A DNA stretch of 32,721 nt. Origin: Treponema sp. Its GTDB lineage: Bacteria; Spirochaetota; Spirochaetia; Treponematales; Breznakiellaceae. The position numbers and the translations under genes are program-made. Shown here in pieces: positions 1-6,966 of the stretch. The stretch covers positions 1 through 32,721 of the forward strand of contig JAISBN010000127.1 of NCBI GenBank assembly GCA_031266175.1, in the 5' to 3' direction. Each line of letters opens with the position of its first letter. Position 1 is the first letter of the stretch. The notes below the pieces were generated by a model. It was not told where the DNA came from. It saw only the letters and a program-made list of their open reading frames with translations, and did not search any database.

Positions 1-113
1 ACCCCATGTGGTCTCCCTTGATGCTAGGTAGAACCAGTTTAATTTGGGCTAGATTTTTATTATGGCGCACACACCCCTTTTCACTTAGAAAAATTGTGGC
101 GCAATGCGAACCA

Positions 114-142
114 TTGACACAATCGGAGCAACTCGGTACACT
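114..142 (+). promoter_or_regulatory. sigma70-type promoter of the tRNA-Ala gene
   Basis: A perfect -35 box TTGACA (114-119) is followed after exactly 17 nt by TACACT (137-142), a 4/6 match to TATAAT that keeps the key T, A and final T. The predicted transcript would start around 149-150, about six nt before the mature tRNA 5' end. The rest of 1-113 holds no gene that I can support. Confidence 0.72.
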
Positions 143-155
143 ATAACAATATTCC

Positions 156-229
156 GGGGGTGTAGCTCAGTTGGCTAGAGCGTTTGAATGGCATTCAAAA
201 GGTCGCCGGTTCAATTCCGACCACCTCCA
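156..229 (+). tRNA. tRNA-Ala (anticodon GGC)
   Basis: A complete cloverleaf can be drawn. The acceptor stem GGGGGTG pairs with CACCTCC and includes a G3:U70 wobble pair (158 with 226), the universal alanine identity element. The D-arm is GCTC/GAGC. The anticodon stem TTTGA/TCAAA encloses the loop ATGGCAT, so the anticodon is GGC. The T-loop TTCAATT sits on a stem with one C-A mismatch. The discriminator is A (229). CCA is not encoded, so the 3' end must be added by a nucleotidyltransferase. The gene reads GCC/GCU codons and appears to be transcribed alone from the promoter just upstream. Confidence 0.96.
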
Positions 230-291
230 GGGACCAAATACCGGTATTGCGGGAAATAATTTTTAATGCCGATATTTTACTATCAAATAGA

Positions 292-323
292 GGCTTTTTA
301 AGGCCGTCCGGTTTAAAAAAGCC
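292..323 (+). repeat. imperfect inverted repeat between the tRNA and the small basic protein gene
   Basis: GGCTTTTTAA (292-301) faces TTAAAAAAGCC (313-323) across an 11-nt loop, with one extra A in the right arm. It may act as a weak terminator or attenuator for the tRNA transcript, or as a 5' leader structure of the next gene. No long T-tract follows, so its role is open. The remaining sequence in 230-352 shows only an A/T-rich leader and a possible -10-like TATTAT at 325-330 without a clear -35. Confidence 0.4.
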
Positions 324-352
324 CTATTATTATCATTATTGAGAGGTTAAGA

Positions 353-556
353 ATGGACAAGGTTATTGAGCAGATCAAGAAGCTCCAAACTCAGCGGAAA
401 ACCCTGGACGGGAAAATTTCCGCGCTGGAAACCAAGCTGGTCGGCGCCGCGAAGGCGGCGGCAAAGACGGCCGTTTCCAAGACTGCCGGGGCCAGGGGTG
501 CCGCAAGAAAAGGCAAAAGCATTGCCAAAGCTGTTAGAGCAAAGGTAAAGCTGTAG
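353..556 (+). CDS. small Lys/Ala-rich basic protein, histone H1-like composition
   Basis: A 67-residue protein. The first 30 residues have a heptad-like pattern with Lys, Gln, Glu and Leu and probably form a short coiled coil. The remainder is almost entirely Ala, Lys, Arg, Gly, Ser, Thr and Val, strongly basic and low in complexity, resembling the tails of bacterial histone-H1-like or AlgP/HU-extension proteins. The start is supported by GAGAGG about six nt before ATG at 353, and a strong hairpin terminator follows the stop, so it forms its own unit. Binding to DNA or RNA is inferred from composition only; no defined family motif is visible. A structural or ribosome-associated role cannot be excluded. 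Confidence 0.72.
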   Translation: MDKVIEQIKKLQTQRKTLDGKISALETKLVGAAKAAAKTAVSKTAGARGAARKGKSIAKAVRAKVKL

Positions 557-562
557 CAAAAG

Positions 563-591
563 CCGGGTTGCAAAACCCGGTTTTTTTTTTT
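563..591 (+). terminator. rho-independent terminator after the small basic protein gene
   Basis: A perfect 7-bp stem CCGGGTT/AACCCGG with the 4-nt loop GCAA is followed by eleven T residues (581-591), seven nt after the stop codon. This is a textbook intrinsic terminator. Its loop and T-tract are also used by the promoter of the next gene. Confidence 0.95.
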
Positions 592-596
592 ATAAT
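568..596 (+). promoter_or_regulatory. promoter embedded in the terminator; predicted leaderless start at 605
   Basis: TTGCAA (568-573), which lies across the terminator loop, is spaced 17 nt from a perfect TATAAT (591-596). The ATG of the next gene begins only eight nt after the -10 box, so the first transcribed base should fall at or within two nt of that ATG. No ribosome-binding sequence precedes the ATG. Confidence 0.62.
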
Positions 597-604
597 CCCA
601 TTAT

Positions 605-2239
605 ATGGCAAATATGTTTCAGGGAGAGATGGATCCGGAAATTGCCGCGTTGCTCGGAACGGATACTCCGGCCCCCGCCGCGCCTGATTATTCGGCCCTT
701 TTTAATGAACCCCTTGAACTTGATGATGAAAAACCCGGTGAAGCGGAACTCGATCTTAGCGCGGAGGGCTTTCCGGAAATAACCAAACGCTTTGAAGATG
801 TTCCCAACCCGGTTTTTGCGGATCCCAACTACTATAAAGCGGCCCTTTCCGGTGAAGGGGACGGCGCCCAGCGGGTCCATGCTATTTTACAGAAATATGT
901 AGCCGCCAAGGATCCCAAAGACAGAAGCGTGTACCGCCAGCAGGTTACCACCGCCTTTTGGGATTTTTTGCTCAATGTAGCCCGTAAATCACCGGGAAAA
1001 CTGCCGGAAAACAAAAAATTTCTGCTCCGTTTCTTTATACTGCATCCAACCTTTCTTACTCCCGAACAGAGGGATTTCTTTGCCAAAATCGTGGTGGACA
1101 ATACGCTGAATCAGCCGGTGTATTACCTGGATGAATGGTTTAAGGCGGTGGGTACCGGGGTTATCAGGAATTCCGCCACCGACGAGGTAAGAATTTCCAA
1201 AACTAACGCTTCTTCCCGGCTTCAACAGCTTATGGACAAAGCCCAGGGCAAGAAAGACGGCGCCCGGAGCCTGCTAAAAGCAAAAGATGAAGAACGGATT
1301 AACATGGAACGGGTCCTGCGGGAACGGATTAAGGGTATAACCGATCATTACCCCCTTGACGGACTACCGGATGTCAGTTCCTGCTATACGGATCTGCAGA
1401 AAAAGCTTTTTGCCGAAGTCCAGGAACTGCTTAAGGGGCTTATCAAAACCGATCACGATCTGGAAGTGTTCCTTAGGGACTATTATCAGGCCGAAACGGA
1501 CGTTAAAAACCTGGAGACAAAAATTGAGGAAGAGGGCGGCGCTGTCCAGGTAGACGTAAAAGCGGTGGATACCGAATTCGACACCGTCCGGCAAATGGCG
1601 AAGATGACCATAGGCCGCCAGGGAAACCATTTTCCCATCCTAAGCGGGGAATATTTCCGCTGTACCCCCGGTGACATTGGTTACCGGGAAAATGTAATCA
1701 GCATTCTGGCAAAAATCGAAAGCATCGATCGGGAAGCCTTTTGCCGGTCCTACAAAACCCGGCTGAACCGTATTGTTCCCTATGTGGTGCTTATTCCCAG
1801 TTATGGGGATGTGGGGGTCTGCTGGGAGCCCTTTGACCGCTTTAACCGGGCCACCAGCCGGGGCCGCATTGCCCTTCCCATGTATCCGAAAAACCTGTAC
1901 ATCGCCGTCCTTTCCGCAGTGGGGGATCTCCGCTGGCAGGTGGCCAAGGAAAAGGCCTCCTACTACTGGATGGAAGAGGGGCTTACGGGAAATTACTACC
2001 AGTGGTTCCAGAAAATGAAACTGAAAGGAGACCTGAAAGAGGCCTTTATTGCCGATTACATAACATGGATAACCAAGGAAAGCGAAGCCATACAGAAGCT
2101 CGACAAGGAAGTACGGGGCATCTTTTGGCGGCACATACCTTTTTCCCAGGCCGTTAAGGATAAACTGAGGGATCGCAGTTATACCTACCAGGATTTGTAC
2201 CAGCGGGATCTGAACCGGGCCATGTCCGACGGTTATTGA
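605..2239 (+). CDS. conserved-looking cytoplasmic protein of unknown function (spirochaete-type orphan)
   Basis: A 544-residue soluble protein with no signal peptide or membrane segment. I do not recognise a family. The first 60 residues are acidic and Pro/Ala-rich and look disordered. Residues about 70-200 are helical and aromatic-rich. Residues 210-330 are highly charged and probably coiled coil. Residues 340-540 form a Tyr/Trp-rich domain that looks folded. ATG 605 was chosen because the promoter places the transcript start there. In-frame ATGs also occur at 614 and 629; the one at 629 has AGGGAG only two nt upstream, which is too close for a good ribosome-binding site. The gene converges on the minus-strand operon and overlaps its last gene by seven nt. 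Confidence 0.8.
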   Translation: MANMFQGEMDPEIAALLGTDTPAPAAPDYSALFNEPLELDDEKPGEAELDLSAEGFPEITKRFEDVPNPVFADPNYYKAALSGEGDGAQRVHAILQKYVAAKDPKDRSVYRQQVTTAFWDFLLNVARKSPGKLPENKKFLLRFFILHPTFLTPEQRDFFAKIVVDNTLNQPVYYLDEWFKAVGTGVIRNSATDEVRISKTNASSRLQQLMDKAQGKKDGARSLLKAKDEERINMERVLRERIKGITDHYPLDGLPDVSSCYTDLQKKLFAEVQELLKGLIKTDHDLEVFLRDYYQAETDVKNLETKIEEEGGAVQVDVKAVDTEFDTVRQMAKMTIGRQGNHFPILSGEYFRCTPGDIGYRENVISILAKIESIDREAFCRSYKTRLNRIVPYVVLIPSYGDVGVCWEPFDRFNRATSRGRIALPMYPKNLYIAVLSAVGDLRWQVAKEKASYYWMEEGLTGNYYQWFQKMKLKGDLKEAFIADYITWITKESEAIQKLDKEVRGIFWRHIPFSQAVKDKLRDRSYTYQDLYQRDLNRAMSDGY

Positions 2240-2490
2240 CGCTCCGTTTCAGGCGGGCTTTCTTTTTTGCGGATATATATCCGTAATATCCGCTGATACG
2301 CCGCAAAGGTAATGATCACCGCGAGGATAAACAGAACCGGCAAACCGATAAAAGCTTTTTCCCCGGGTATATGGGGAATCAGGAGCGCGTTGTACAGCAA
2401 AACCAGCAGAAAAAAACATATCACCGTCACGACGATGTTGAAAACCGTAGCGGCGGCTATAATCAGGATAAACCTGCCTTTTTTATTCAC
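2233..2490 (-). CDS. small two-span membrane protein
   Basis: An 85-residue protein with two long hydrophobic segments (about 7-32 and 46-66), a basic N-terminus (MNKKGR) and a charged C-terminal tail rich in Arg, Lys and Glu. It starts five nt after the lspA stop codon and is the last gene of the operon. The topology suggests an inner-membrane hairpin with both ends in the cytoplasm. No family is recognised. Its fixed position behind lspA could indicate an accessory role in envelope biogenesis, but that is inference from context only. Confidence 0.75.
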   Translation of the reverse strand: MNKKGRFILIIAAATVFNIVVTVICFFLLVLLYNALLIPHIPGEKAFIGLPVLFILAVIITFAAYQRILRIYIRKKESPPETERQ

Positions 2491-2495
2491 GCGGC

Positions 2496-3017
2496 CTATT
2501 CCTTTTTCGCTTTCCGTCCGGCCCGGTCCGCCATAAAAACCGTGTAGAGCAGCAGCAGCCCAAAGATCACCACAAACGAATCGGCCAGGTTAAAGGTAGG
2601 CCACCTGGAAAGGCCGAACAGGCCGTAAAATTTAACGCTGATAAAATCCACCACGCCGGCGGGCCGGAAGATCCGGTCAATCAGGTTACCCAGTCCGCCC
2701 CCCAGGATACCCGCCAGGGCCCAGCGCTGGGTGGTGGTAAATTCGTCTGACTTCATATAATACACCACCAGAGAAACAAGCACCACCAGGGGAAGAACCA
2801 CGAACAACACGGGCTTTATCCAGTCGGGGAAATTATGTCCCAGGCTAAAGGCTATGGCGGTATTCCGCACATGGTATATTTCCAGAAAACCGTTACCGAA
2901 TACGTCGGCAATAAACGTATTGGGCGCGGGCCAGTTTCTGACAATAAATGCCTTTGACGCCTGGTCCGCCAGTATAGCCAGGATGCTTAGTGCAAAGGGC
3001 CCCATCTTATGCTTCAC
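2496..3017 (-). CDS. lspA: lipoprotein signal peptidase (signal peptidase II)
   Basis: LspA is the inner-membrane aspartyl protease that removes signal peptides from diacylglyceryl-modified prolipoproteins. The 173-residue protein has four hydrophobic spans and both signature regions: GNLIDR with the first catalytic Asp (residue about 114) and FNLADSF with the second (about 146). The VRNTAIAFS segment matches the conserved box normally read as N-T-G-A-A/I-F. An in-frame ATG exists 15 nt upstream (3032), but I prefer GTG at 3017 because AGGAG lies seven nt before it, inside the longer reading. The gene follows nif3 by a short gap and precedes a small membrane protein. An LspA is expected in spirochaetes, which are rich in lipoproteins. 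Confidence 0.95.
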   Translation of the reverse strand: MKHKMGPFALSILAILADQASKAFIVRNWPAPNTFIADVFGNGFLEIYHVRNTAIAFSLGHNFPDWIKPVLFVVLPLVVLVSLVVYYMKSDEFTTTQRWALAGILGGGLGNLIDRIFRPAGVVDFISVKFYGLFGLSRWPTFNLADSFVVIFGLLLLYTVFMADRAGRKAKKE

Positions 3018-3024
3018 GTTTCGT

Positions 3025-3029
3025 CTCCT
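3025..3029 (-). promoter_or_regulatory. ribosome-binding site deciding the lspA start
   Basis: On the minus strand AGGAG is followed by a seven-nt spacer and GTG (3017-3015). The upstream ATG at 3032 has only GGAA near it, so the internal GTG is the better start. Confidence 0.55.
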
Positions 3030-3061
3030 CATTTCCGGTTTAGAATCCCGAGGGAATCGGC

Positions 3062-3835
3062 TTAGAGTCCCGTAGGAATATCAAGAAATTCCGTATCCAT
3101 ATTGAGCTGAGCGGCACATTCTTCCATCATCTTACGGACTCCCCATACTTCGGTGGAATAATGGCCCCCGGCGATCATATTCAGGCGGCCCTCCAGGGCA
3201 TTGTGGTATACGCTGTGGCCCGGTTCTCCGGTTACATACAGATCCACCTTTTCATCCAGGGCCTGAAGCGTCTCCCGGGCCGCGCCGCCGGAAATAACGG
3301 CGCAGGTTTCGTTGACGCTTTTCCCAAAGGGATACACCCCAAGGGGGGGGCGGGCCATATAGCCAATCGCCTTGACAGCTTCGTCTATGGGCAGGGGTTT
3401 TTTAAGTTTTCCCATATAGCCTATTTTTTTTCCGTGGTACAGGCCAAAAGGTTCGGGCTTTTCAATGCCCAGCAGTTCCGCCAGGGCGGCGTTATTGCCC
3501 AGCCGCGGGTGCTGATCCAGGGGAAGATGAACCGCATAGAGGGCAATGTTATGATCCAGCAGAAATTTGAGCCGTTCCCGGTGGGTTCCCCGTAATGCCA
3601 GAGGGGAACCCCAGAAAAGCCCGTGGTGAACAAAAAGCAGTCCGCCCCCGGCGGCGGCGCACTGCTTAAAACTTTCCAGGCATGCGTCCACGGCAAAAGC
3701 AAGCCTGCGGATTTCCGATCCGTCGTTGTCAACCTGCAGCCCGTTCAGCGAAGAATCAATGTTTTGGAAGCCCTCGATATCCAGCAGGGATTTAAAAAAC
3801 CCGTCCAGAGCCTGGGTATGTACCGCCCGGGTCAT
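3062..3835 (-). CDS. Nif3-like dinuclear metal-centre protein (YbgI/DUF34 family)
   Basis: 257 residues, the usual length of the short bacterial Nif3/YbgI form. Metal-ligand motifs are present: FVHHGLFWG near residue 70, HLPLDQH near 100, and GHYSTE near the C-terminus. The family forms toroidal hexamers with a two-metal site and has been linked to GTP cyclohydrolase-like or metal-handling functions, but its physiological role is unsettled. A longer reading upstream exists to 3901 but overlaps the preceding gene. ATG 3835 is preceded by GAGG five nt away and starts seven nt after the upstream stop, so translational coupling is likely. It shares an operon with the hydrolase-like membrane protein and lspA. 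Confidence 0.88.
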   Translation of the reverse strand: MTRAVHTQALDGFFKSLLDIEGFQNIDSSLNGLQVDNDGSEIRRLAFAVDACLESFKQCAAAGGGLLFVHHGLFWGSPLALRGTHRERLKFLLDHNIALYAVHLPLDQHPRLGNNAALAELLGIEKPEPFGLYHGKKIGYMGKLKKPLPIDEAVKAIGYMARPPLGVYPFGKSVNETCAVISGGAARETLQALDEKVDLYVTGEPGHSVYHNALEGRLNMIAGGHYSTEVWGVRKMMEECAAQLNMDTEFLDIPTGL

Positions 3836-3842
3836 GCGCGCC

Positions 3843-5309
3843 TCATGGCTGGAGTATAGTCCGGCCGCCGGGAATTTGCCAGACCCCTCCGGTTTCCACA
3901 TGGATGCCGCTGTCCAGTACAGTTACCGCCAGCGGCGCGTTTCCCGGTGTTTCGCCGGCCCGCGTAGTTTCCAGGACAAGGGCGGCAAAATTCGTCATCA
4001 GCGCCGCCGTCATCTCAGGTCCCGCGGCCCGGCCTTCCCGGTGAGCGGCGCCCCGGAAAAGGGCGCTGTAAACCGGGTAATACCGGGGACTGTCGGAATA
4101 GTCAAAAGGACCCGCCCCGGGCGCCGCAGCCAGCAGCGCCATATTCCGGGCGGCCCCCAGGGTTCTGAGTATGGTTTCGTAACGGCCGGAACGGTTTTGA
4201 ATAACCCTGTCGGACAGAATAAACAAAACCGGCAGCAGGGGCCTGGGGATGGTTCCAATATGGGTGATCTTTTTGGGGATAAAGCTCCCGGCAAAATCAC
4301 CGGCCCGGCGGGTAAAGGCGCTGACCGGGTTGTCCGGGGACGGCGGGGGAAGAGGCGGAGCGTCGCCCTCCAGGGAAGAAAGCAGGGGGCTTTCCACCGC
4401 TATAATGCCCCGGACCTGGGGGTGGGCGGCGGTAAAATCCTCCATCCCGGCAAGGACGGTTAAGGCCGCGCCGCCGGCGCCGTAACCGGCCAGGAAAACG
4501 CAGTTTCTGTCGGTACCGGGCAGCTTATCCCGGAGGGCATTGTTGACCGACAGTTCCCGAAGGAGGAATTCCGCGTCAAAACGCCTTCCTTCTTCCAGTT
4601 CCCGGCCTCCGGCATTGGCCGCCGTATCGCTCAAGCCCCGGCACAGGGCATTGATCAAACGGTACAAACCGGGGAGGAACAAGCGTACCGGCATACCGCT
4701 GCCGTCAACCGCGGGAGAATCAAAGCCGGTCCTGGAATAGGTGATAACGGTAAACCCCCTTTCCCCCAGGGCGCCGCAAACGGCATCGATCACCGGGAAC
4801 GATCCCGCCACCGGCGGCAGCAGTATCAGGATGGGCCGGTCCGCGGAGGCGGCGGATTTTTCCAACCCCTTTTCCGGGTCATAGATTCTGACATTGAATT
4901 CCGCTCCCCGGCGGGAATCTTTCAATTGAATAGTTTCTATCCTTTCATAGAAAACCTCCATATCCATCGGAGGAGCAAAATACAGGGTTATCCACAGGGT
5001 ACAGGCAAATACCGCTCCGGTGGCCAGGGTAAACAGCAATCCCCGGTCACGGTAAGAATCACTGTGGAGACTGAAAAACAGGGCGCTCAGATCCGGCAGG
5101 TTGGCAAAGGTTAAAAAGACGGCAAAGAACAGCAGGGGGATACATTCCGGCCTGAACCCGTAGGCGGGGAAAATACCTGCCATGATACCCAAAGCCAGCA
5201 GGGGGCAGGCCGCCAGCCCGTCCAGTTTCCATAAACCCCGTACCAGGGGCCGGATGATAGACAGGAACAGAAAAAAAGCCGCGAAGAAAACCAGGATTCT
5301 TAATTCCAT
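3843..5309 (-). CDS. membrane-anchored alpha/beta-hydrolase-like protein lacking the nucleophile Ser
   Basis: 488 residues. Four hydrophobic segments occupy about residues 2-22, 30-48, 54-72 and 90-112. The rest resembles an alpha/beta-hydrolase: an ILLPPVAGS strand-loop that could form an oxyanion hole, an ITYSRTGFDSP segment, and a nucleophile-elbow-like FLAGYGAGG. In the usual G-x-S-x-G elbow the central residue is Ser; here it is Gly (about residue 277), so a classical hydrolase mechanism is unlikely. The start at 5309 was chosen over an upstream reading (to 5456) because a perfect -10 box sits seven nt before it and because it begins directly with a membrane segment. It is the first gene of the nif3-lspA operon. 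The substrate is unknown. Confidence 0.72.
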   Translation of the reverse strand: MELRILVFFAAFFLFLSIIRPLVRGLWKLDGLAACPLLALGIMAGIFPAYGFRPECIPLLFFAVFLTFANLPDLSALFFSLHSDSYRDRGLLFTLATGAVFACTLWITLYFAPPMDMEVFYERIETIQLKDSRRGAEFNVRIYDPEKGLEKSAASADRPILILLPPVAGSFPVIDAVCGALGERGFTVITYSRTGFDSPAVDGSGMPVRLFLPGLYRLINALCRGLSDTAANAGGRELEEGRRFDAEFLLRELSVNNALRDKLPGTDRNCVFLAGYGAGGAALTVLAGMEDFTAAHPQVRGIIAVESPLLSSLEGDAPPLPPPSPDNPVSAFTRRAGDFAGSFIPKKITHIGTIPRPLLPVLFILSDRVIQNRSGRYETILRTLGAARNMALLAAAPGAGPFDYSDSPRYYPVYSALFRGAAHREGRAAGPEMTAALMTNFAALVLETTRAGETPGNAPLAVTVLDSGIHVETGGVWQIPGGRTILQP

Positions 5310-5316
5310 TATTTGT

Positions 5317-5346
5317 ATTATAATGGCCTTTAACACCTTGCGTGAA
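5317..5346 (-). promoter_or_regulatory. promoter of the hydrolase-nif3-lspA operon; predicted leaderless
   Basis: On the minus strand, TTCACG (5346-5341) is 18 nt from a perfect TATAAT (5322-5317). The start codon follows after seven nt, with no ribosome-binding site between. It overlaps the divergent promoter for 5420. Confidence 0.55.
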
Positions 5347-5366
5347 GTGTCCGGCATTGATATAAT
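5338..5366 (+). promoter_or_regulatory. promoter of the GHKL-HDOD gene
   Basis: TTGCGT (5338-5343), a 17-nt spacer and TATAAT (5361-5366), preceded by TGA that forms an extended -10. The leader is about 47 nt and carries TAAGGA (5407-5412), seven nt before ATG 5420. The -35 overlaps that of the divergent operon, so the two may compete for polymerase. Confidence 0.65.
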
Positions 5367-5419
5367 AATAAGGAATAGATAAGTAGATAAATCATAGAAG
5401 CTTTTGTAAGGAAAAAGGA

Positions 5420-6922
5420 ATGGCCACAGCCCAGGAATTAGTTGTTGATGAGGCAAAGATAAAAAAAGCGGTTCAATCGGGTATCCCCTTGACGATAACG
5501 ACTTTTACCCTTCCCCACGAAATAGAAGTATATATAGAACAGGTACTGTTGATCTTTCTTAAGCAGGTGGATCAGGAAAAGCTTAAGGACTATGTGGTGT
5601 ACTGTGTGCAGGAATTGGCGGTAAACGCAAAAAAAGCCAATACCAAGCGGGTTTATTTTACCGAACGGGGCCTGGATCTTTCCAATCCCGAGGATTATAA
5701 GCTGGGCATGACCACTTTTAAGGAAGATACCCTGAATAACATAGCTCCCTATCTTCAGCTTCAAAAGGATAAGGGCCTTTATATCAAGCTTATCTTCCAG
5801 GTTAAAAAAAATATTGTTTATATAGAAGTACGAAACAATATCGCCATTACCAAGATGGAGCTGGTCCGGATTCACGACAAACTGGCCAGGTCCCGGCAGT
5901 ACAATAACCTGGAAGACGCCCTTTCCCAGGTGCTGGATGATTCCGAAGGCGCCGGACTGGGCCTGGTTATCCTGGTACTGATGCTGAAGAAGATGGGCCT
6001 GGACGAGGACTGTTTTGATATTACCGGAACCGATACGGAAACCATAGCCCGGATTATCATACCCCTGGATAAAACCAGGCTGGAAAATCTGACCGATCTT
6101 TCCCAAACCATCGTTGAAAATGTCAATTCCCTGCCCCAGTTTCCCGAGAATATCATGCTGGTCCAGAAGCTGATTGGGGATCCCAAGTCGGAAATAACCG
6201 ACATAGCCCGGCAGATTTCCATGGACCCGGCGTTGACCGCGGACCTGCTCAAGATTGTCAATTCCGCCCAGTATATGCTGGCTAAAAAGGTGGACAATAT
6301 TTCCGAAGCGGTTAAGATGGTAGGCATCCGGGGTATAAAAAACCTGCTTTATTCCTACGGGAGCCAGAAGATTCTGGGGGACGATACCAACGAAAAGCGG
6401 GCCCTTTGGGAACATTCCTACAAAACCGCTTTTTACGCCTTCAATCTGGTCAAGAACTTCAAGAAGGATCATAACCTGCTGGATGACGCGTACGTGGGGG
6501 GCATACTCCATGATATGGGTAAAATCATTTTTGCCAATGTTCATCCCGAACTGCTGTCCAAGATAAAAACCTTCTGCGCCGACAAGGGCATGCCCGCGTC
6601 TACCTTTGAGGATTTGGCGGCGGGGATGAACCACGCGGAAATCGGCGGCAAGGTGGCGGAAAAGTGGAATTTCCCCGAACATCTGGTTCACGCCATCCAG
6701 TATCACCACGACCCCCTCTCCGCTTCACCGGAGAACCGGGATTTAGTCGATACCGTGTACCTGGCCAATATGCTCTGTGAATATGAAAACGGCAATGTTA
6801 CGTTTGATCAGTTTGAGCCCCAGGTGCTGGATAATTTTGGGATTACGTCAAAAAAGCAGATAGACAGCCTGCTGGAACGGTTTTCCGCCGGATTCAAGCG
6901 GGACCGTCAGAGCGGCGGCTGA
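5420..6922 (+). CDS. GHKL-ATPase-like plus HDOD-domain signalling protein
   Basis: 500 residues, cytoplasmic. Residues 55-215 resemble a GHKL/HATPase fold: QELAVNA (N-box, Glu65 and Asn69) and DDSEGAGLGL (G2-like box, 173-182). The usual D-x-G-x-G is not obvious; EVRNN takes its place, so ATP hydrolysis is uncertain. Residues about 235-430 are an HDOD domain. Unlike many HDOD proteins it retains HD-superfamily metal ligands: His332, His364-Asp365 in GILHDMGK, His405, and His429/430. It could therefore bind metal or hydrolyse a phosphodiester. It has its own promoter and ribosome-binding site and stands divergent from the nif3-lspA operon. A role in a regulatory switch or second-messenger response is inferred. 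Confidence 0.82.
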   Translation: MATAQELVVDEAKIKKAVQSGIPLTITTFTLPHEIEVYIEQVLLIFLKQVDQEKLKDYVVYCVQELAVNAKKANTKRVYFTERGLDLSNPEDYKLGMTTFKEDTLNNIAPYLQLQKDKGLYIKLIFQVKKNIVYIEVRNNIAITKMELVRIHDKLARSRQYNNLEDALSQVLDDSEGAGLGLVILVLMLKKMGLDEDCFDITGTDTETIARIIIPLDKTRLENLTDLSQTIVENVNSLPQFPENIMLVQKLIGDPKSEITDIARQISMDPALTADLLKIVNSAQYMLAKKVDNISEAVKMVGIRGIKNLLYSYGSQKILGDDTNEKRALWEHSYKTAFYAFNLVKNFKKDHNLLDDAYVGGILHDMGKIIFANVHPELLSKIKTFCADKGMPASTFEDLAAGMNHAEIGGKVAEKWNFPEHLVHAIQYHHDPLSASPENRDLVDTVYLANMLCEYENGNVTFDQFEPQVLDNFGITSKKQIDSLLERFSAGFKRDRQSGG

Positions 6923-6966
6923 TTCGCGATAAGCGGCAAAAAACCAGCCCCGGAAACGGTTCCTGC

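Noticed and set aside
5438-6709. Minus-strand frame of 423 codons opposite the HDOD gene
   Set aside because: The plus-strand product has coherent GHKL-like and HDOD motifs; the antisense product has no recognisable domain or start signal.
6923-6966. Bidirectional terminator between the converging HDOD and LarA-like genes
   Set aside because: Only a 4-bp GGAA/TTCC stem and a short T-run were found, too weak to call.
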